Source of the DNA: Saccharomycopsis malanga
Lineage: Eukaryota; Ascomycota; Saccharomycetes; Ascoideales; Saccharomycopsidaceae
Reading direction: 5' to 3'
Length of the DNA: 64,000 nt
Assembly (NCBI GenBank): GCA_004014935.1
Contig: CP025323.1
Coordinates: forward strand, 310,001 to 374,000
Below, piece by piece: positions 54,231 through 64,000 of this stretch. The position numbers and the translations under genes were made by a program. The stretch's first letter is position 1. Every line of letters starts with the position of its first letter. The notes beneath the pieces are model-generated. The model had not been told where the DNA came from. It worked only from the letters and a program-made list of their open reading frames with translations, and searched no databases.

Positions 54231-54328
54231 GGGACGAAGTTTTGTCTCTTTTTTCAGCAATATTTGAGCTCGATAAATTCAGATTATCAGAAAGCATCAC
54301 ATACATAGATCAATTATCTTTAGCAAAT

Positions 54329-55405
54329 ATGTCTTCCTACCCAGAAAAGTTCACTGGATTTGGTGTTTTTGACGCCAAAAAGTTTAACGAAGCAAAAAAG
54401 TTTGACTTTGAGCCTAAGACATTCAAAGACAACGACATTGACATTGAAATCCAATTCTGTGGTGTCTGTGGTTCTGATGTCCACTGTGCCCATGGTAACT
54501 GGGGTGTCAGATACCTTCCTATTGTTGTAGGACACGAAATAATTGGTAAGGTTGTCAAGGCTGGTCCTAAGGCAGAATTCAATATTGGCGACAGAGTCGG
54601 TGTTGGTGCCCAATGTTACTCTTGTGGCGAATGTTCTGAATGTAAAAATGACAATGAACAATATTGTTCCAGACACGTTGGTACTTACTTTGGTACCTAT
54701 GAAGACGGTTACAATTCTCAAGGTGGTTACGCTTCCCACATCAGATTGTCTGACCAATTTGCTTTCAAGATTCCAGATGCTTTAGAAAGTAAATACGCTG
54801 CCCCATTGATGTGTGGTGGTATTACCTGTTTCTCGCCATTGCTCAGAAACGGTTGTGCACCAGGAAAGAAAGTTGCTATCAGTGGCATTGGTGGTATTGG
54901 CCACATGGCAATTATGTTCGCTAAGGCTCTTGGTGCTGAAGTCTATGCTATTTCCAGATCTGAAAGCAAGAAACAAGATGCTTTGAAGTTGGGTGCTGAT
55001 CACTACATTGCCACAGATGACAAAACTTGGTCTGACAAATACGCCAAGACTTTTGACATCATTTTGAACTGTGGTAGCTCTTTCAGCGGTATCGACATCA
55101 ACCGTTTGCTCACCGTCACTGCTCCAGGCGGTAGATTCGTCAGTATATCCGCTCCAAGTCTCGAAGAGACTTTGCCTGTCTCTGCCTTCCCATTAATGGG
55201 TAAGTCCATCTCTCAATCCTTGTTGGGAAGCAGAAGCGAAATTAAGTACATGCTTCAATTGTGTGCTGACAAAGGTATTAAGCCTTGGATCGAAGAAATT
55301 CCACTCAGTGAGGAAGGCGTCAACAAGGCTTTGACCAGAGCCGATGCCGGTGATGTCAGATATAGATTTGTTTTGACAGACTTTGCCAAGGAGTTCAAGA
55401 AATAA
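54329..55405 (+). CDS. ADH6: NADPH-dependent alcohol dehydrogenase, cinnamyl type
   Basis: A zinc medium-chain dehydrogenase of the Adh6/Adh7 group, which reduces a wide range of aldehydes (aromatic, furan, fusel) with NADPH in the cytosol. The 358 residues show the catalytic zinc site CGVCGSDVHCAHGNW with GHE, the four structural-zinc cysteines (CYSCGECSECKNDNEQYC), the nucleotide fold GIGGIGHMA, and the NADP-preferring SRSESKK. The ATG at 54329 matches the usual N terminus (SSYPEKFTGFGVF); 29 earlier codons are open only from a TTG and have no counterpart. Confidence 0.95.
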   Translation: MSSYPEKFTGFGVFDAKKFNEAKKFDFEPKTFKDNDIDIEIQFCGVCGSDVHCAHGNWGVRYLPIVVGHEIIGKVVKAGPKAEFNIGDRVGVGAQCYSCGECSECKNDNEQYCSRHVGTYFGTYEDGYNSQGGYASHIRLSDQFAFKIPDALESKYAAPLMCGGITCFSPLLRNGCAPGKKVAISGIGGIGHMAIMFAKALGAEVYAISRSESKKQDALKLGADHYIATDDKTWSDKYAKTFDIILNCGSSFSGIDINRLLTVTAPGGRFVSISAPSLEETLPVSAFPLMGKSISQSLLGSRSEIKYMLQLCADKGIKPWIEEIPLSEEGVNKALTRADAGDVRYRFVLTDFAKEFKK

Positions 55406-56123
55406 TGAAGAAAAAAATTGTAAAGTAGATTGTTTGTTTTTGTTCTTTTTTTAATAGATGCATGATCATATTATTTCCATAAATTTATGTTTTTATAGCG
55501 AAATATATACATGTTAAATCATTTTTATCACCAAAATATTTAAGTCGATTGGATTGATTTGAATACAGCACTACGCGGCCCTTGGCAAATTTAGATCACC
55601 AACTGTCTCACAGCGGTAGATGCAATTATACAAAAATATAATGAGAAACACAACAAAGCTGTTGTATAGAAGAAAAAGTAAAAAAAAAAAACAAAGAAAG
55701 GTATTGTTTCAAGCAAAATCTTTTTTTGTCTTGAAGAGACGTTGGAGTTTGGGCTATATAGTAGCCGCTAATCATATGACTTATTGAAACTAGTTAATAA
55801 ATACGGCTACTTACAACTGAGGGGCAGGTATGTGACTTGTCACTGACGTTATCTGGTACACTGCAATAAGAGATATAGAAAACGCGAGATACCAAAGAAA
55901 GTCGTTAAATGATATAAGAAATATATAGCAACACCCTAGCATACAATAAAGTCATAACAATATAAATAAGCAAGTAGCCTCAAAAAAATAAAAATAAATA
56001 AAAATGCAGAACTAAAGTGATTATTGAAAAAAAAAATATCTGGTTATTTGACTTACATCCAAAATACATGGGATTACATATTGTTTCTTATGAATTTAAT
56101 GAAAAAAAAATCACTCGCAAATT
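55406..56123. other. Intergenic interval ADH6 3' to tRNA-Leu
   Basis: Very AT-rich with several A or T runs of 8-12. No gene seen. Confidence 0.5.
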
Positions 56124-56207
56124 GGAGGGTTGGCCGAGCGGTCTAAGGCGACAGACTTAAGATCTGTTGGGTATTCACCCGCGCGGGTTCGAATCCCGCA
56201 TCCTTCA
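56124..56207 (+). tRNA. tRNA-Leu (anticodon UAA)
   Basis: An 84-nt class II tRNA without intron. The acceptor stem GGAGGGT pairs with ATCCTTC and the discriminator is A, as for Leu. The A-box TGGCCGAGCGG lies in the D-arm. The anticodon stem ACAGA/TCTGT encloses CTTAAGA with TAA at 56158-56160. A long variable arm (TGGGTATTCACCC) and B-box GGTTCGAATCC follow. A T7 run at 56211-56217 gives RNA polymerase III termination. It reads UUA and possibly UUG codons. Confidence 0.96.
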
Positions 56208-57212
56208 GTATTTTTTTACCATTTTCTTGATCATTATAATTCATTGACAATCACTTTGAAGAATAACAAAAGTGGACTTTACCAACGAAATATTTGTCAA
56301 ATGGTTTTTAAAATTAGTTACCGCCAAAACTGGAAACTCAGCGAGAATTAGTTTGGGGCGATTTTTCACTCTGGGGGCCACCTGGGTCCACCTCTCTAGA
56401 GGTCAAGCCACATGCCCAGAAATGCCTTTTTTTGCTACAAAGAATTGAAAGGCAATATGATAAATGGCTACTCAACGAAATATTAAGGTAAAGTTTTGCA
56501 TGTAGATGTAGATGTAGTTTAATTTTAAGTAGACCCGGCGGCCAGTCGTCAATACGCAGATCATGTCATAATAGGAAACCGCGTGCTCCATGTACTGACA
56601 ATCAGATGGCGACTTATTGGTTGAATTACGATATGCTTTGGAGAACAAGTAGAATAAGGCATTCTTGAGATGCCGGGCAGTCTTACTTGACCAATTGTCG
56701 CAACGCGGTGCTGTTCTGAAGTAATTGCTTTTCAAAATATGGTTCAAAGAGCATCGTTGGATCTTTTCATCATAGTTTTATGAGCTGCTCTATGTGTCTC
56801 TTACACTTTTAGTAGTTTGATACTAGTAATTGACCAATTAGGACTGGGTAAACTCTATGAAATTGACAAAAAGTGAGAAGCGCTTAGAATTAGATGAGCT
56901 GAGCCAACGCTATTATGAGAGAATCCAAGAATGGACAAATAGGAACAGAAAATTTTAATCCAAATCGGCGTTATCGCCATAAGGCTCTACTATATTTAGA
57001 ATTACATTCTGCCCATGTTTTTGCCCAGTGCCTTCCCAGTTAGGTAACTTCTGGGCCGATGCATTGTCCAACATGACTCCCGATGCCAGGATTGGATATC
57101 GCATTAGTGTGCGGCCCTATCAGGCGTGTATATTTAAGAGCTGTTGTCCTACTCTTCAGCACATTTGATATTAATGATTTGTAGTAGAGGTAACTCATAA
57201 GATATTGGAATA
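56208..57212. other. Intergenic interval, tRNA-Leu to sphingomyelinase-like gene
   Basis: About 1 kb with moderate GC. TATATTTAA near 57129 lies about 85 nt before the next gene and probably serves as its TATA element. The minus frame at 56472-56747 has no family resemblance. Confidence 0.45.
56211..56217 (+). terminator. RNA polymerase III terminator of tRNA-Leu
   Basis: A run of seven T starts four bases after the mature 3' end of the tRNA. Confidence 0.85.
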
Positions 57213-59228
57213 ATGATTTTCAGCTCTCTTTTAGTATTTTCAACAATATCATTTTTGGCACAGTCTCATCCTGTGATACATTATGATCTCCCAACATTAA
57301 CCAGTATATATCCTGCATTGGCATCAGCATACTATACCAACCCAGAGAACTTGAAATCTCCAAAACTTTCCAGCGATGACAAGAAGCTTGTCAAAAAGTA
57401 TGTTAAGCAGCTAGGTGATATTTCTAAAGGCAACGACAGCTCATGCCAACGGTGTGTCGCAGAGCTTCAGGTCGGTAAACAGCTTGCTCATTCGAGACCA
57501 GACTTGATCGCTCCAGTGTTCACGAAATGGTGCATAGATTACGATATAGACAAGAAGAAGGATTGCGAGATGGCATACGGACGTGTGACGGTAGACGCAT
57601 CTACTACTGGAGTGGATTTTGGTAACATGTTGACTTTAATGGATCCCGAGAGCATTGACGGCCAGTATTTTTGCTATTACAAAAGAAAGAAGGCTTGTGA
57701 TTTACCACAAACTAAAGATATAGATATTAGCAGTTGGTTACCAGAAAAACCAAATAGCACAGTCACCCCAGAAAATCTGGGCGAGACTTTCAATGTTTTG
57801 CATATATCAGACCACCATCTTGAATTGCATTATCAGGTAGGAGCTGAAGCTAACTGTACAGATAATGGGATGTGCTGTGTAGGTCATAACAAAAACAAAC
57901 ATGTACCGTTGGATAATGCTAGCAGCAACAAGCCAGAATTGTACAATTCTTTATTCGAAGGAGCCCATTACGATGAGGAAGGCCAATACGTATTGGGCCA
58001 GAACATTTCTACCCAAGTATGGGAAAATTCTTCTGTATGGCAACCGGCAACAATATTTGGAGCTTACGAATGCGATTCTCCAGAAATCCTTGTTAACAGC
58101 TCGCTTAAGTCTATCAGCGATTATCAGAAGAAAGAGAACCTTACATTCGACTTTGCAATTTTTACAGGAGACTTGGTTGATCATGAAGAATTGAAGTATA
58201 CAAATTATTTGGACACGCTTACAGAAGAAATAAGCGTTTTTCAAGACATGAAGAAATGGCTTCAAAAAATTCCAATTTATTCTGTCATGGGTAACCATGA
58301 CACTTATCCATATGGGCAAATTGCCCAAGAAGTTTCGGGCTTTTCTAACAAATACACATGGAATGCCGATTTGATGGCTGAGCTCTGGGAAGACAACGAT
58401 TGGATTGACGCAGAAACAGCTCAGGAGGTTAGAAAACACTATTGTGGTTTCTCTGTGACAACCAAGCGTGGTCTTAAAATCATTGCTTTAAACAGTAATA
58501 CTTATTACCAGAAGAACTATTACTCGTATTGGAACATGACTGAACCAGACACATTTGGAACCTTGAGATGGTTGATAGATGAACTTTCTGCTAGTGAAAA
58601 AGCAAATCAAAGAGTTTGGATCATGGCTCACATTCCTTTTATTGATTATGATGCTTTACCTATTCCTGCTCAACTCTACGTTAAGATTATCAAAAGATTC
58701 TCACCTTCTACTATCGCAGGCATCTTCTTTGGTCATACACATAAAGACGAGTTTTCGGTGCTATATGCCAGCGATGGAAAAGAGCTTGGCGATGAGGTCA
58801 ATTTTGCTTGGATTTCTCAATCAATTACTCCTATCAATAACCACAATCCAGGATGGAGATACTATGAGGTTGATACCAACTCATTCAATATTATGAACTC
58901 ACACAACTTTTTCACGAGACTTAACAATACTTTTACTAATGGAGGTCAAGAGCCTCAATGGGAGCACTTGTACGATGCCCGCGAAGCTTACGACCCTAAT
59001 CACGAATGGCCTCAAGATGCTCCTTTGAACGCCACATTTTGGTCCAAGGTTTCTAAGAACACTCAGCTTTCCAATGCCACAGCGCAATTATACGGTATCA
59101 ACGCATTCCGGGATTCTCCTTACAATCCAAATTGTGCTGCTGGAGACTGTTATGACTTTTACTGCTATACATCGAGTTTCACTTATCAGGATTACTACAA
59201 GTGTGTTGATGGTAAAACCAGATACTAG
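57213..59228 (+). CDS. Secreted acid sphingomyelinase-like phosphodiesterase
   Basis: A 671-residue secreted calcineurin-like phosphoesterase of the acid sphingomyelinase group. A signal peptide covers about 1-18. Residues about 70-115 hold cysteines in a saposin-like spacing (CQRCVAELQ... FTKWC). The dinuclear metal site is complete: DHH in HISDHHLELHY, GDLVDHE, GNHDTY, the His of MAHIPF, and GHTHKDEF. Many N-glycosylation sequons are present and the Cys-rich C terminus (CAAGDCYDFYCYTSSF) matches the family. There is no GPI tail. Likely substrates are sphingomyelin-like phospholipids or other phosphodiesters outside the cell or in the vacuole; fungal members are often used for phosphate scavenging, which is inference here. 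Confidence 0.92.
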   Translation: MIFSSLLVFSTISFLAQSHPVIHYDLPTLTSIYPALASAYYTNPENLKSPKLSSDDKKLVKKYVKQLGDISKGNDSSCQRCVAELQVGKQLAHSRPDLIAPVFTKWCIDYDIDKKKDCEMAYGRVTVDASTTGVDFGNMLTLMDPESIDGQYFCYYKRKKACDLPQTKDIDISSWLPEKPNSTVTPENLGETFNVLHISDHHLELHYQVGAEANCTDNGMCCVGHNKNKHVPLDNASSNKPELYNSLFEGAHYDEEGQYVLGQNISTQVWENSSVWQPATIFGAYECDSPEILVNSSLKSISDYQKKENLTFDFAIFTGDLVDHEELKYTNYLDTLTEEISVFQDMKKWLQKIPIYSVMGNHDTYPYGQIAQEVSGFSNKYTWNADLMAELWEDNDWIDAETAQEVRKHYCGFSVTTKRGLKIIALNSNTYYQKNYYSYWNMTEPDTFGTLRWLIDELSASEKANQRVWIMAHIPFIDYDALPIPAQLYVKIIKRFSPSTIAGIFFGHTHKDEFSVLYASDGKELGDEVNFAWISQSITPINNHNPGWRYYEVDTNSFNIMNSHNFFTRLNNTFTNGGQEPQWEHLYDAREAYDPNHEWPQDAPLNATFWSKVSKNTQLSNATAQLYGINAFRDSPYNPNCAAGDCYDFYCYTSSFTYQDYYKCVDGKTRY

Positions 59229-59667
59229 TTGGTGTTTTAGATCTTGCATTTGCCTTTTTTATTTAGTTCTACGTTTTGGTTCTTTGTTCTTTCACATTTC
59301 TTTCGTTTAATTGTACAGTTTATTCATAATACCCACTTTACCTCTCTATTATATTTGTAGTTGACCTGTATGAAATACAACAACTGTTTGAGCAACTTTA
59401 CGACGCACTCAGACAACTAATTATATTTTACAACCTCCCTTTCTTCCCTTTTAGTCACTACTCGGTGATCTCCTTTACCCAAATCCCTGTCACCACCTTA
59501 AGATCCGCCGATTTGGCCACATCCACACACCAATATTCCGAGAATTATATACAAAAACAATATATCTCTGTCTCAGTATAGTTTAGTCTTCTTTCCGTTG
59601 GATACCATTGCGCTTTTTCTTTTAAACTAGGTGTGATATTTTAAGTTATTTCATTTGATTCAGAAAC
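59229..59667. other. Intergenic interval to MCA1
   Basis: 439 nt, AT- and CT-rich, containing the MCA1 leader. TATATCTCTG and AGTATAG words are present, but no clear TATA box or gene. Confidence 0.45.
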
Positions 59668-61074
59668 ATGTATCCGGGCCAGGGAAATCATAGTTATGGT
59701 GGATATAATCGTCCTCCAAATGGGCCTCCACCATATGGTAGTGCACCACCGTACGGAAACTCGTATGGTGCCCCTCCAATGCCTCCAACACAGCAATATG
59801 GAATGCCCTTTGGACTGCCTCCACAAGGTCCACCATCATATCCTCCAATGCCTCAGCAGCATCATAATAGACCACCAGGACCACCACCAGGGCCGCCACC
59901 AGGAGCACACAGCAGACCTCCAGTGCCACCACCTAGCATGCCTCAGAGCACTGGATACGCAGCATCTACATCCCATAACAGCTACTCGCGTCCTCCAGGG
60001 CCTCCTCCAGGAGTGGCAGCACAGCTGCGTCCTTTAGAAAACCATGATTACCAGTATACCAACCCAAACACCGGGAAAACAGTCACTTATCACAGACCAA
60101 AGGACTTACCTAGTTCTTCCCAGTCGTTTGGACAGGGCACCAATCTCACATTTCAGTATTCTAACTGTTCGGGTCGTAAGAAAGCGCTTTTGATGGGTTG
60201 TAATTATGCTGGCCAGGGCAACAGAATCGAGTTAAAAGGTTGTATCAATGATGTTCACAATATCAAAAACTTTATCATTTCCCGTTACGGATATAAGGAA
60301 CAAGATATAGTGGTCCTCACAGATGACCAGACACAGCTTGCACGGGTTCCAACCAGAGCCAACATGTTGCGTGCTATGCAGTGGCTTGTGAAAGACGCTC
60401 GTCCTAACGACTCGTTGTTTTTCCATTGGTCTGGCCATGGCGGAGTCCAGGAAGACAATGATGGGGACGAGGAAGACGGCTTTGACAATACTATTTACCC
60501 AACAGACTTTAGAACTGCAGGTGTCATTGTAGACGACATCATGCACGACATCATGGTCAAACCGCTACCAGCAGGATGTCGTTTGACAGCATTGTTTGAC
60601 TCCTGCCATTCAGGAACTGCATTAGACTTACCGTATATCTATTCTACCAAAGGTGTTATTAAAGAACCAAACTTGTTGAAAGACCTTGGCACTGAAGGTT
60701 TGCAAGCCATTACTGCTTACGCTGCTGGTAATATTCAAGCTACCATTCTGTCGGTCACCACCCTTTTCGACAAGATAAGCAACCAAAAGACTAAAGAACA
60801 ACGTGACCGCATTGTACGGTTAAAAGCTTCTGCCGCAGATGTCATCTCGCTTTCTGGTTGTAAGGATGATCAAACTTCAGCTGACGCAAGTATCGCTGGT
60901 CGTGCTACAGGAGCTATGTCTTATGCCTTTGTTACAGTGCTTTCTCGTCAACCTGTGCAAAGCTACATTTCCTTATTGAACAATATGAGAGCCCAGTTGG
61001 CTGGCAAATATGCCCAGAAACCGCAGTTGTCATCGTCACATCCTATTGATGTCAACATCCAGTTTATTTTGTAA
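59668..61074 (+). CDS. MCA1: Metacaspase
   Basis: A type I metacaspase, a Ca2+-dependent cysteine protease cutting after Arg/Lys, linked in yeast to protein-aggregate clearance and cell death. The 468 residues begin with a prion-like, Pro/Gly/Tyr/Gln-rich region (about 1-130, units such as PPYGNSYGAPP and RPPGPPPG). The p20 domain starts at KKALLMGCNYAGQGNRIELKG. Catalytic His257 is in HWSGHGG and Cys313 in FDSCHSGTALDLPY. The p10 part (GATGAMSYAFVTVL) closes the fold. Length is like S. cerevisiae Mca1 (432). Self-processing is known for the family. Confidence 0.96.
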   Translation: MYPGQGNHSYGGYNRPPNGPPPYGSAPPYGNSYGAPPMPPTQQYGMPFGLPPQGPPSYPPMPQQHHNRPPGPPPGPPPGAHSRPPVPPPSMPQSTGYAASTSHNSYSRPPGPPPGVAAQLRPLENHDYQYTNPNTGKTVTYHRPKDLPSSSQSFGQGTNLTFQYSNCSGRKKALLMGCNYAGQGNRIELKGCINDVHNIKNFIISRYGYKEQDIVVLTDDQTQLARVPTRANMLRAMQWLVKDARPNDSLFFHWSGHGGVQEDNDGDEEDGFDNTIYPTDFRTAGVIVDDIMHDIMVKPLPAGCRLTALFDSCHSGTALDLPYIYSTKGVIKEPNLLKDLGTEGLQAITAYAAGNIQATILSVTTLFDKISNQKTKEQRDRIVRLKASAADVISLSGCKDDQTSADASIAGRATGAMSYAFVTVLSRQPVQSYISLLNNMRAQLAGKYAQKPQLSSSHPIDVNIQFIL

Positions 61075-62225
61075 GTGGGCATCTCTTACGCTTTTAAATG
61101 TACATGTAATTAAGCACGAATTGGTCAAACAAAGTAGTATTTTTGCAAGGTTTGAAAGTTCAAAAGAACAATCATTTTTGTATCTATTGCCGTTTCAAAA
61201 GGTTATTTTTGAATTGAATTTTCGGTATGAGTATTTAAACTAAATGTAAAAGTAATTGGGCTCAACTAAGGTATTTGAAAGTATTGTTCCATGTTTAGTT
61301 GAATGTTCTATTGTAACATTTGTAAAAAATCATCAATTGCGTAGAACAAGAACATTAGTATTTAACATATATATCAATACACATCTTTTTTTCCAACCAG
61401 CATTTCACTATTTTTTATTGAACTTGTAACTACTTCAAGACACACACGTACCGTATTTACATTCTTGTTACAATTTTTGTTAAGACTGTCTTCAAAGTCT
61501 CAGTAAATAGTTTAGATGTTTTAGCCTCGTACTAAAAATTGATCGATACGAAATTTTTTGTTGTCCTGAAATAACACAGCTAAGGACCTATTTTTGCTTG
61601 GAATCGGCTCTGCAACTCCCTTCTACAACTATAAAACTACACCATAATCCTCTAATACCCCTGAAAGGGAAACACTTCTACAATCTCTTCTGCACCACTG
61701 GTGTCCGAGACTTACATGCTGCCTGCCAAAGGGTATCAAGAATAGATCCAATTGCCCTTTTCGCTCGTAGCGGTAGTGATTGATCGACCTTGCTTTTACC
61801 ATAGGCTTGTGCCCAACACCAGGATCCTTTGCCACTAGACGCAGCTTAATTGAGAGACTAGCGTGATCAAAGATGCTCACGATCCTCGTAGTAATTTAGC
61901 TCTTGGTACCAATGCTGCCGATTCGTGTCGTACCTGCTGTAGGTCTTAGTATTGCCATTGCCTTAAAAGGAGATTATCGCAAGTATCAATCAAACTTGTT
62001 GCTCTTTTTACATGGGTATTTCCCTAGCAACACTTTTGACTGTGTCATTTTGGCTGATCTTGGTGTCTCGGAGGGCAACATGCTTTTCACCACATATTAA
62101 TATATATATCGGACTGCTCCTGAATAAATGTACACACCATAGAAATAACAACATTAAAACACGTATCACTACACTGTCACTTTCACTTTCACAAACAATA
62201 CTAACTGATACATTTACAATTAACC
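61075..62225. other. Intergenic interval MCA1 3' to BNA7 5'
   Basis: About 1.15 kb. The middle (61590-61960) is visibly richer in G and C than its flanks, with short hairpin-like words (CCCTGAAAGGG, CACCACTGGTG), but open frames there look like chance. It might hold an unrecognised structured RNA. A CTTTCACTTTCAC leader precedes BNA7. Confidence 0.4.
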
Positions 62226-63257
62226 ATGACACAAACTTCTTTTGCTTCTGTTGGCTATCTTCGTTATGGCACTCTTCCGAGGCAGACTATCAAAAAATAC
62301 ACCGTGCCAGCATTGACGAAACCCGATGATCCATTACATATAGTGGTATTCATTCATGGAGGTGCTTGGAGAGATGTTAGTAATAAGAGCGATGATGCCG
62401 ATGTTATGGTGAATCATCTCAAATCGTTAAAGTCAGACTCTTTCATTGAAACCGATGAAGGTTCACTGGTTGAAAACTTTTACTCTATCGACTATCGACT
62501 TCTGCCTAATTCCAGATTTCCATCTTACGTGTTTGACGCCGCTTTTGCTTTGCTAGAGATAAGACGTTATATCACCAGACAATTACTCAAATCGAAATCT
62601 AAGAATGTACAGGCGTTGGCCCATAGTCCACTTTCAGTAACCTTAGTCGGGCATAGTGTTGGAGCAACTATCGCTTTGCAACTAATACAAATTGAAGACC
62701 TTTTATTGAGATGGATACCAATCTTCACTAAGCATACTTCTTTCTTATATTCTCAAAATGCTTATCTCAATCTGATCCAAGGCTTAACAATTCCAGATTC
62801 CTGGACTAGCCCTAATGTTTCAAAGTATCCTAATGTTGGTTCGGCTGCTGCTAAAATCGATTGCGTGACTACTTATTTATCTAGTAGTCTTCTGACAGCC
62901 GTAAATTTCAAACAAGTCATACTCCTTGATGGGATTTACAACCTCGAGGAATTAATACAAGAGTATCCTCTGTATTTGTCCTTTGTTCAACAGGCTCATA
63001 ATAATAAACATGATTACGTGGCATCTACTGACTTCTCTTTCAAAACCCCATTTTTCACAGATGCTAAAAAGGTTTACATTGTCCAATCAACAAATGATGA
63101 ACTACTCTCTAGACAACAATCTATCAACTTGGCCAAGAAATTGGCTGCTCAAGGCATTAAATACGTGTATTACGAACAGGACTTTGGTCTGCATAACGAC
63201 GTGTATCAAAACCAAGAAGTTGCCAATATCATAGCTCAGGCTGTAAGTAGTGTTTAG
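62226..63257 (+). CDS. BNA7: Arylformamidase (kynurenine formamidase)
   Basis: An alpha/beta hydrolase that turns N-formylkynurenine into kynurenine in the tryptophan-to-NAD route. The 343 residues carry the oxyanion motif HGGAW, the nucleophile elbow GHSVGAT, the acid in STNDELLS and the His in DFGLHNDVY, an order and spacing specific to Bna7; LLDGIYNLEELIQEYP also agrees. It is longer than S. cerevisiae Bna7 (261) through loops, including one near 175-225. In the conserved strand YRLSP, the Ser position is a CTG codon (62502-62504, residue 93). Confidence 0.92.
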   Translation: MTQTSFASVGYLRYGTLPRQTIKKYTVPALTKPDDPLHIVVFIHGGAWRDVSNKSDDADVMVNHLKSLKSDSFIETDEGSLVENFYSIDYRLLPNSRFPSYVFDAAFALLEIRRYITRQLLKSKSKNVQALAHSPLSVTLVGHSVGATIALQLIQIEDLLLRWIPIFTKHTSFLYSQNAYLNLIQGLTIPDSWTSPNVSKYPNVGSAAAKIDCVTTYLSSSLLTAVNFKQVILLDGIYNLEELIQEYPLYLSFVQQAHNNKHDYVASTDFSFKTPFFTDAKKVYIVQSTNDELLSRQQSINLAKKLAAQGIKYVYYEQDFGLHNDVYQNQEVANIIAQAVSSV

Positions 63258-63956
63258 TTGTGTTATAGTAACATGATTACAATATTTAGCGTTGTTTCAA
63301 TTTGTAGTTAAAACACTTACATTTAAAAGAGCATTAAAACTATACTTCCAGCATATTAGGCTTTGCACATTTGTTGTGCTATACAAACTGACAGCCTAGC
63401 CACATTATCAAAATAATGTTCATTAGTTAATTTTCAAAACTTGATTTACAAGTAAAAAGTATATTTTGCTTTACAACCTTTTGCTTTAAAACGTTCACAA
63501 TATGTTCAAAGTCAATATCCCGTTCTGAGAATTTGAGAAATGTAAACAAAATTTAAACCAAAAGATCAATAACGATAATTAATAATTAACTATACCTGCG
63601 AAGGACGTGAATTTACCTATTAAACAACGTGTAGGAAACATAAAGAAACCTAAAAAATCACAATTTAAAAGGAATTATAATCAATCAATAAATAATATCC
63701 AGAACGTGAAAGTTGTACATATATTCTTCACTATTGAAAAGATTTCTTCCATAGTTACTATTTTTTGTTTAAGCCATACAGCTCTTATGTCTACGGTTAT
63801 ACCATATCTCTACTACATAACAGAACTACATCCAGCCCAACAGACTTTTATATAAAGGTAATACAGATAGTTTACTAAAATACATATACAATTATATTTC
63901 AAACTGCTCAAGAAAAAAAAACGAGCATCCAAAAATGAAATAAAGGACCACCTCTT
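63258..63956. other. Right-hand spacer
   Basis: AT-rich sequence after BNA7. The plus frame at 63607-63855 has no family resemblance. It leads into the 3' end of a minus-strand gene at the window edge. Confidence 0.45.
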
Positions 63957-64000
63957 TCAATTATCATATGGGTCGTAGTTATCGTCATAATTGTATCCAC
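63957..64000 (-). CDS. 3' end of a minus-strand gene (partial)
   Basis: The last 44 nt read on minus as GYNYDDNYDPYDN and a TGA stop. The repetitive Asp/Tyr/Asn composition looks like the flexible acidic tail of a protein rather than chance. The rest lies beyond the window, so the product is unknown. Confidence 0.45.
   Translation of the reverse strand, partial: GYNYDDNYDPYDN

Larger units (their letters stand above)
52476..54328. promoter_or_regulatory. Long divergent upstream region JLP1/ADH6
   Basis: About 1.85 kb without a supported gene. It contains the CGG-N9-CCG palindrome (53777-53791), a repeated CCGACTCAG word (53789-53797 and again near 53986), inverted TGCATGCA-type words around 53825 and a TATA box for ADH6 (54223-54230). 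The 97-codon frame at 53236-53529 shows nothing recognisable. The length suggests a regulated promoter. Confidence 0.5.

Overview
The window is nuclear DNA of a budding yeast (Saccharomycotina). Genes are compact, the DNA is AT-rich, and the few introns sit near 5' ends with GTATGT/GTAAGT donors and TACTAAC branch sites. TUB2, YPT1 and ACT1 are neighbours in the same relative orientation as on Saccharomyces cerevisiae chromosome VI, although POM33, HFD1 and SND2 now lie between them. CTG codons look scarce, and one in BNA7 (62502-62504) falls on a position that is normally Ser or Ala (YRLSP/YRLAP). That fits a CUG-reassigned lineage, most likely CUG-Ser, so any Leu written for CTG is provisional. 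I could not name the species.

Layout. 0-10 kb: a decayed SINE-like repeat, MRPL38, a candidate spliced micro-gene, a mitoferrin gene behind a 58-nt T tract, LEU4 with Leu3-type sites, then an accessory island (inverted pair of tRNA-headed repeats, an A-rich tract, a non-LTR retrotransposon remnant). 10-27 kb: ISA2, FUN26, a GPI wall protein with a GH16-like domain lacking the catalytic motif, a 2.8-kb gene-poor stretch, an F-box protein, a PNGase A-like protein and RRN6. 27-42 kb: the TUB2-POM33-YPT1-HFD1-SND2-ACT1 block and a mating/filamentation MAP kinase. 43-64 kb: AAT2, an Asi-type RING protein, PRB1, JLP1, ADH6, tRNA-Leu(UAA), a secreted acid sphingomyelinase-like enzyme, metacaspase MCA1, BNA7, and the 3' end of a minus-strand gene.

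Most genes are housekeeping and independent. Several serve mitochondria and iron (MRPL38, MRS4, ISA2, LEU4) or amino-acid and NAD metabolism (LEU4, AAT2, BNA7). The least expected items are the 14-nt micro-exon in ACT1, the tRNA-derived repeat family beside a LINE remnant, the probably non-catalytic GH16 wall protein, and two unannotated micro-ORFs with one membrane span each.

Starts were placed at ATG. Several open frames extend further upstream from non-ATG codons; those extensions were dropped. No database search was possible, so names rest on recognised motifs and remembered family sequences.
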